NCBI GenBank assembly: GCA_000961725.1
Contig: LADS01000058.1
Location: forward strand, 62,001 to 126,000
DNA from: Desulfobulbaceae bacterium BRH_c16a
GTDB lineage: Bacteria > Desulfobacterota > Desulfobulbia > Desulfobulbales > Desulfocapsaceae
Direction: 5' to 3'
Length of the DNA stretch: 64,000 nucleotides
Part shown: piece after piece, positions 59,350-64,000 of the stretch
Position numbering within the stretch: the stretch's first letter is position 1
How the letters are laid out: each line of letters starts with the position of its first letter
Position numbers and translations under genes: made by a program
The notes under the pieces: generated by a model
Told to the model about the DNA's origin: nothing
Seen by the model: only the letters and a program-made list of their open reading frames with translations
Database searches by the model: none

Positions 59350-59538
59350 TTACTTGGGTGGTTCGAGGAGATTGCCGGCCTTGGCGATATTCTCGTGGGC
59401 GACTTCGTCAATGAAAATGAGCACCGCCTCGGGCGGCTTATTGGCTTCTCTGCAGATGACTTCGGTGACGCCTTTGCTGATTTTTTGTTTCTGTTCTTTG
59501 GTCAGGGTTCCGGCGACCCGGATATTGACGTAAGGCAT
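59350..59538 (-). CDS. 4-oxalocrotonate tautomerase-family protein
   Basis: A 62-residue protein beginning [10 protein letters not shown]. Pro2 becomes the N-terminal catalytic base after Met removal. [20 protein letters not shown] and [14 protein letters not shown] are typical of this tautomerase family. It could interconvert enol and keto forms of ring-derived acids, but it lies away from the catabolic operons. AGAGGAGA precedes the ATG at 59538. Confidence 0.88.
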   Translation of the reverse strand: MPYVNIRVAGTLTKEQKQKISKGVTEVICREANKPPEAVLIFIDEVAHENIAKAGNLLEPPK

Positions 59539-59772
59539 GATTTCTCCTCTCGGTGTTTTTTGTTGTATTTGAGCAGGGGTGATTTCCAAAGATGGCCGGT
59601 TCCGACCATTATTTTTTCTGAATGTACCTCCTTTTATTGTTCTGAAAAAGGGCTAAATCATCTTCAAGGCGGCACGAGGGGGATCGGAGGGATCCTTTGT
59701 GGTTGTTTTTGCTCCTCTGGTGTGTTATCTCCTGGAGAACAAAAGTTAAAATATTATAAGAATGAGGTGAGC

Positions 59773-60807
59773 ATGCATATTCTCGTGACCGGCGGGGCAG
59801 GATATATCGGCAGTCATACCTGCCTTGAACTCCTCGAAGCCGGGTATACAGTGACGGTTGTCGACAACCTCTCCAACGCCAGCAGGGAGTCGCTTAACCG
59901 GGTGGAGGAATTAACCGGGCAGAAGATCGCCTTCTTTCAGGTCGATCTCCTCGACAGGGAGCGCCTGGCCGAAGTCTTTGCGGGCATCCCCGGGAAAATC
60001 GATGCAGTGATTCACTTCGCCGGCAAGAAGGCGGTGGGGGAATCGGTTGAAAAACCGCTGCTCTATTATTCCAACAATCTGACGGGGACCCTTAACCTCT
60101 GCGAGGTGATGGCTGCTGCAGGAGTGAAAAACATCATTTTCAGCTCTTCGGCGACGGTCTACGGCGATCCGGCAACGGTGCCGATCATGGAGGATTTTCC
60201 CCTTTCCTGCACAAATCCCTACGGGCGAACCAAGCTCATGGTCGAAGAAATCCTGCAAGATGTCTATCATGCCGACAATGAGTGGAATGTCTGCCTGTTG
60301 CGCTACTTCAATCCGGTCGGAGCCCATGCGAGCGGCCGGATCGGCGAGGATCCGGACGGCATTCCCAATAATCTGGTGCCCTATATTGCCCAGGTGGCGG
60401 TGGGCAAACTCGCCCGGCTTGCCGTTTTCGGCAATGACTATCCGACCACGGACGGCACCGGAGTGCGGGATTATATCCATGTGGTCGATCTCGCCCGTGG
60501 TCATGTCAAAGCCATCGATCGACTGCTGCAGCGGCCGGGTGTGGTGATTTACAATCTCGGTACCGGCAAGGGATACAGCGTGCTCGAGATGGTCAGGGCT
60601 TTTGCCGAGGCCAGCTGCCGGGAAATACCCTACTCCATTGCCGGCCGCAGACCGGGTGATATTGCAGCCTGCTACGCCGACCCGACCAAGGCATTGGTCG
60701 AGTTGGGCTGGCAGGCCGGCTACGGACTGCGCGAGATGTGTGAAGACACCTGGCGCTGGCAGAAGAACAACCCGCAGGGCTATTCTTCTGAACCCCTGTC
60801 TTCTTGA
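59773..60807 (+). CDS. galE: UDP-glucose 4-epimerase
   Basis: A 344-residue extended [22 protein letters not shown] binds NAD, and Ser in [10 protein letters not shown] with Tyr150 and Lys154 (NPYGRTK) form the catalytic set. [15 protein letters not shown] and [14 protein letters not shown] are GalE signatures. It supplies UDP-galactose for envelope polysaccharide. GAGGTG precedes the ATG at 59773; the longer open frame runs through the tautomerase region and is not used. Confidence 0.94.
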   Translation: MHILVTGGAGYIGSHTCLELLEAGYTVTVVDNLSNASRESLNRVEELTGQKIAFFQVDLLDRERLAEVFAGIPGKIDAVIHFAGKKAVGESVEKPLLYYSNNLTGTLNLCEVMAAAGVKNIIFSSSATVYGDPATVPIMEDFPLSCTNPYGRTKLMVEEILQDVYHADNEWNVCLLRYFNPVGAHASGRIGEDPDGIPNNLVPYIAQVAVGKLARLAVFGNDYPTTDGTGVRDYIHVVDLARGHVKAIDRLLQRPGVVIYNLGTGKGYSVLEMVRAFAEASCREIPYSIAGRRPGDIAACYADPTKALVELGWQAGYGLREMCEDTWRWQKNNPQGYSSEPLSS

Positions 60808-60830
60808 AAGAATCGTTTCTCTCCAAAATC

Positions 60831-60858
60831 ATGCATCCGAGTGCTCGCTCGGATGCAT
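60831..60858 (+). terminator. Terminator hairpin after galE
   Basis: ATGCATCCGAG pairs with CTCGGATGCAT over a 6-base loop; a TTTTT run follows 8 bases later. I see nothing further up to the start at 61150 apart from A/T-rich DNA around 61000-61060 suited to a promoter. Confidence 0.65.
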
Positions 60859-61149
60859 TCCCCAGTTTTTCATAAGACCATTGCATTACACTCATACACC
60901 TCTTAAGAGGTTGGAAAACCGGTACTGATCCGGCGTTTCACATGAAAGTCTACGGACTTCATGAGGTTATGCGACATTGTGGCACTTATGAGTTTTCCTT
61001 AATACAAACTTAAAAAAAAATGGGCATTTTATCCTAATAGTTTCGATATCATGACATATGTGCTGTTATTACACTTAAAAACAGTATTGCACTTCCATTC
61101 GCCTAATGGTATTTTCCCAAAAATTCAATCAAGAGGCACTGTTTGCACA

Positions 61150-61644
61150 ATGCGACCAATTAAAAATAGAGCGATGATTTTTGGCTGCGGGAACATCATC
61201 ATGGGTGACGATGGGTTCGGTCCTGCAGTTGTCGACGATTTGCAGGCACGTTATATACTCCCTGAAGATGTCCAGGCGATTGATGCCGGCACATGTATTC
61301 GTGAATACCTGTTCGATTATCTGCTGATGGAGGAGGGGCGGCCGGAGAGAATCATCGTCCTCGACGCCGTCGACTTCGAGGGTCGAAAGCCCGGCGAAGT
61401 GTTCGAGATCCTTCCCTCCGAGATTCCCGCCAAAAAAATTCATGATTTTTCCCTCCATCAATTTCCCACAGTCAACCTTTTGCAGGAGCTTGCTGATAAT
61501 ACCGGGATTCCCGTGTTGATTCTCGCTGCGCAAATTGAGTATATCCCGGAAGAAATTGCCCCGGGGCTTTCTTCCGCCATGGTCAAAGCCGTTACTGAAG
61601 CATCTGAAAAAATAGCACAAATTCTTTTTTTAACTGTCAAATGA
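61150..61644 (+). CDS. Hydrogenase maturation protease
   Basis: A 164-residue protein of the HycI/HyaD/FrcD peptidase family. It has IFGCGNIIMGDDGFGPAVV near the start, whose Asp binds nickel, DAGTC then VLDAVDF, and a His in DFSLHQFPT. It trims the C-terminus of a NiFe hydrogenase large subunit after nickel insertion. It sits just before the Hdr genes, so the substrate is probably a cytoplasmic Mvh-type hydrogenase encoded beyond the right edge. The open frame extends upstream to 61051, but the ATG at 61150 begins the fold. Confidence 0.88.
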   Translation: MRPIKNRAMIFGCGNIIMGDDGFGPAVVDDLQARYILPEDVQAIDAGTCIREYLFDYLLMEEGRPERIIVLDAVDFEGRKPGEVFEILPSEIPAKKIHDFSLHQFPTVNLLQELADNTGIPVLILAAQIEYIPEEIAPGLSSAMVKAVTEASEKIAQILFLTVK

Positions 61645-61655
61645 GGTGACCTTTT

Positions 61656-63107
61656 ATGATGTACGAATTTAAAGTCAGCGAGCTTGCAGAAGAATTTGGG
61701 GTTCATCGAAACACCATAAGGAACTGGATCAACGCCGGAACCCTTTCCGCCAAGGAAGGTCCCGGTCGCAAGTACCTTATGAAGTTTCATGATTACCAGA
61801 AACTCTGCGAAAAGTTTGGGCGTGAGCCGCATGTCCATCCATCCAACAATGTCAGCCAGAAGGCCCTCGGTGCTTTAGAGAAAACCGACAGGGAGCCGCT
61901 GGCAATCGATGGTGTGAAAAGTCAGATTGCTCTTGATCCGGCCTGGGCCGATGCCTGTCTTACCTGCGGCACCTGCGCCGGCGCCTGTCCGATTTCAGGA
62001 GTTGATGGGCTTGACCCGCGCAAGATCGTCCGCATGGCGGTGCTGGGCATGGACGAAGAGCTGGTGCAGTCGAACTGGCCCTGGAAGTGTACAATGTGTG
62101 CCAAGTGTGAGGAAGCCTGTCCTGCCAATATCCAGATCACCGCGCTGATGCGGAAGATCCGCGGCACCAGAAAGCGTGCCGCTGTTCCCGGTCCCATCCA
62201 TAAAGGTGTTGTCATGTGCCTCGAGCGCGGCAACAATCTCGGCATCCCCAAAGACGATTTTGTCTTCCTCTGCGAAGATCTGGGCGATGAGCTCGCAGAA
62301 GATTGCTGTCCCGGTTTCAAAACCCCCATGGATGTGCATGGCGCGAGGGTGCTGGTGACGGTGAACTCCAAAGAGCCTTTCGGCGAACCGGACGACATGA
62401 AGTGGTGGTGGAAGATCTTCTATGCCGCCGGCGAATCATGGACCCTTTCCTCCGAGTACTGGGAAGGCGTCAACTGGGGTCTGTTCTCCGGTGACGACGA
62501 GTCGATGAAAACCGTGGTCGGCCGGATAGTCGACAACATGCGGAGGCTGAACTGCAAGGTTCTCCTCCTCCCCGAGTGAGGCCACGCATATTTTGCAACC
62601 CGGTCCGGGTTGAACAAGTGGTACCCTGAAGCACTCAACGAATTCAAAATCGTCACCGTCTTCGATCTGCTCCTCGAATACATCCAGGAAGGCAAGATTC
62701 AGCTGAACAAGGCGGTACACTCCATGGCCGTTGCCTATCATGATCCCTGCAACTACGGCCGCAAATCCCTCAAAGCCTTCGGACAGGCCTATTTCGAAGA
62801 AGGGCGGGCCGTCACCAGGGCCTGCTGCGACGACGTCCGTGAACTGAATCCCAATCGCAATGGCGCGTACTGCTGCGGAGCCGGCGGCGGAGCCTGGGCC
62901 ATGCCGTTCTCAGACGAACGGGTTTTCTATGGCCGCATCAAGGCCCGGCAGATAGCCGAGTCCGGAGCCCACCTTGTTGTCGCGCCCTGCCATAACTGCC
63001 GGGATCAGATCATGAAGTCGTTGAACAAAGAGTATGATCTGAATGTTGAAGTGAAGTACATCTGGGAGCTTGTCGCCGATTCATTGATTATGCCAAACAA
63101 GCAATAG
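61656..63107 (+). CDS. Selenocysteine-containing HTH-HdrC/HdrB fusion (heterodisulfide-reductase-like)
   Basis: A 483-codon gene read through TGA at 62577-62579. Residues about 5-50 form a MerR/excisionase-like helix-turn-helix (VSELAEEFGVHRNTIRNWI). Two [4Fe-4S] motifs follow (Cys101-104-107-111 and 145-148-151-155), as in HdrC. The TGA falls where HdrB/HdrD-type proteins have Cys in PECGHA: LLLPE-U-GHAYFATRSG, in frame, then a complete CCG domain (HDPCNYG, AYCCGAGGG, PCHNC). Calling the TGA a stop would cut both halves of a continuous fold. The product should pass electrons between ferredoxin, hydrogenase and a thiol/disulfide partner with HdrA. Confidence 0.88.
62577..62611 (+). promoter_or_regulatory. 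Candidate SECIS element in hdrB-like gene
   Basis: From the TGA at 62577, a perfect inverted repeat AACCCG-GTC-CGGGTT spans 62597-62611, with GU of the loop about 24 bases past the TGA. The position and GGUC apex resemble the E. coli fdhF SECIS recognised by SelB. Confidence 0.7.
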
Positions 63108-63220
63108 AGGCAATTTCAAAAGGTTCAAACCTTTGAAATTAAAAGCGGACGAATCCAAATATTCTATTGCTGTAAGTTGCTAGGATATTGTTACGAAAAT
63201 TGAGAGAGGAGACACCTATC

Positions 63221-64000
63221 ATGCTGGACACAAAGAAAGTTGGGTCGGTAATGATTGTGGGAGGTGGAGTCACAGGGATGCAGGCAGCCCTGGATCTCGC
63301 CGATTCCGGGTATTACGTATACCTGGTTGAAAAGTCGGGAGCCATCGGCGGAGCCATGGCGCAACTGGACAAGACTTTCCCTACCAATGACTGCTCGATG
63401 TGAATCATCGCGCCAAAATTGGTCGAGTGCGGTCGGCACTTAAATATAAAGTTGATGACCCTCAGCGAGGTCACGAAGGTAGACGGCGTCGCTGGGAATT
63501 TTTCAGTAACCGTTAAAGAATCACCACGTTATGTGGACATGGAAAAGTGCATCGCCTGCGGCGCCTGCACCGAGAAATGTCCGAAAAAAGTGGACAGCGA
63601 GTATGATGCCGCTACCGGCAAGCGCAAGTCGATCTATGTGAAATACGCTCAGGCGGTACCGCTGAAGTATCAGATCGATGCCGATTCCTGTATCCGTCTG
63701 CAAAAACCGGGTGCGTGCGGCTTCTGTGAGAAGGTGTGCGATGCCGGGGCGATAAATTTCGATGACCGGGAGAAAATCCATCAGATCAATGTCGGCGCCG
63801 TGGTGCTGGCTCCCGGCTTTGAGGCTTTCGACCCGACAGAGGCTAAAGTGTGGGGATACGGGGTGCATAAGAATGTCATTACCTCCCTCCAGCTTGAACG
63901 CTATCTGTCCGCTTCCGGTCCGACCGAAGGTCATCTGGTACGCCCTTCGGACGGCAAGCCGGTCAACAAGGTCGCCTTCCTCCAGTGTGTCGGTTCAAGA
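63221..64000 (+). CDS. hdrA: Selenocysteine-containing HdrA (partial, runs off window)
   Basis: The first 260 codons of HdrA, read through TGA at 63401-63403 (codon 61). The N-terminal FAD site is IVGGGVTGMQAALDLADSG. FPTNDCSM-U-IIAPKLVECGRHLNI places Sec at the conserved Cys of the HdrA insert, followed by CIACGACTEKCP and a second Cys group (CIRLQKPGACGFCEKVC). HdrA carries the bifurcating flavin between hydrogenase/ferredoxin and HdrBC. Sec at this position is known in some methanogen HdrA. GAGAGGAGA precedes the ATG. The C-terminal part lies beyond 64000. Confidence 0.9.
63401..63440 (+). promoter_or_regulatory. Candidate SECIS element in hdrA
   Basis: AGTGC-GGTCG-GCACT (63426-63440), a 5-bp stem extendable by one G-U pair, has a GGUCG loop. 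The loop GU lies about 29 bases past the TGA at 63401. It has the same GGUC apex as the hairpin in the preceding gene. Confidence 0.65.

Noticed and set aside
62577-62579. TGA as a true stop giving two short Hdr genes
   Set aside because: The following codons continue the same fold without a start or ribosome site, and the missing residue is a conserved Cys position.
1-64000. CRISPR arrays, tRNA or rRNA genes, integrases or insertion-sequence transposases
   Set aside because: None found by reading; repeats present are isolated palindromes, not regularly spaced arrays, and no transposase or integrase motif was recognised.

Overview
The window looks like chromosomal DNA of a strictly anaerobic, probably sulfate-reducing or syntrophic bacterium of the Desulfobacterota. 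The evidence is TRAP transporters, a DsrC-like protein, ADP-forming acyl-CoA synthetase, sigma-54 control, three tungsten/molybdenum bis-MGD enzyme pairs without export signals, and the start of a heterodisulfide reductase/hydrogenase locus. That locus contains two in-frame UGA codons best read as selenocysteine. No rRNA or tRNA was seen, so the taxonomic call is an inference.

Layout: (1) 1-6750 is housekeeping: ATP-grasp protein, zinc ribbon, bactofilin plus M23 peptidase, Uup-type ABC-F, phosphoesterase and a Ser/Thr kinase. The kinase gene's 3' end abuts a decayed TRAP transporter. (2) 7000-18240 is catabolic module A: an IclR regulator diverging from a transhydroxylase-like Mo enzyme (large and small subunits), cupin, SDR, two-gene ADP-forming acyl-CoA synthetase, enoyl-CoA hydratase, DUF35 protein and an atypical thiolase. 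(3) 18290-26105 holds a TPR protein, a TauE-type exporter, an SLC13 pseudogene, TRAP system 1, a sucD remnant, an OsmC protein and a DsrC-like protein. (4) 26136-38410 is module B: a sigma-54 activator with UAS and a -24/-12 promoter driving a second Mo enzyme whose large subunit carries an N-terminal SCP2-like domain, then its Fe-S subunit, TRAP system 2, two cyclase-family hydrolases and an MFS carrier. (5) 38490-49510 holds stress, redox and signalling genes. (6) 49611-56029 is module C: a third, divergent Mo enzyme pair, an IscA-like Cys-rich protein, a MoeA-like protein and a GntR regulator. (7) 56059-60807 holds threonine aldolase, a LigA-type ligase, a tautomerase and GalE. (8) 61150-64000 holds a hydrogenase maturation protease, a selenocysteine HTH-HdrC/B fusion and the start of a selenocysteine HdrA.

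Modules A, B and C look like parts of one regulon for anaerobic breakdown of hydroxylated aromatic or cyclic 1,3-dione compounds. The Mo enzymes rearrange or hydroxylate the ring, SDR and cyclase-family hydrolases reduce and open it, and hydratase, thiolase/DUF35 and acyl-CoA synthetase finish to acetyl units and ATP. The substrate is not shown by the sequence. A recurrent palindrome, TT(A/G)CATG(T/C)AA, sits at promoters of all three modules in two fixed geometries. It is absent as an obvious feature from the housekeeping gene starts I looked at, and is the strongest sign of common control. Two families of dispersed palindromic repeats and four gene remnants (dctM, dctQ, an SLC13 permease, sucD) mark this as a rearranged accessory region.
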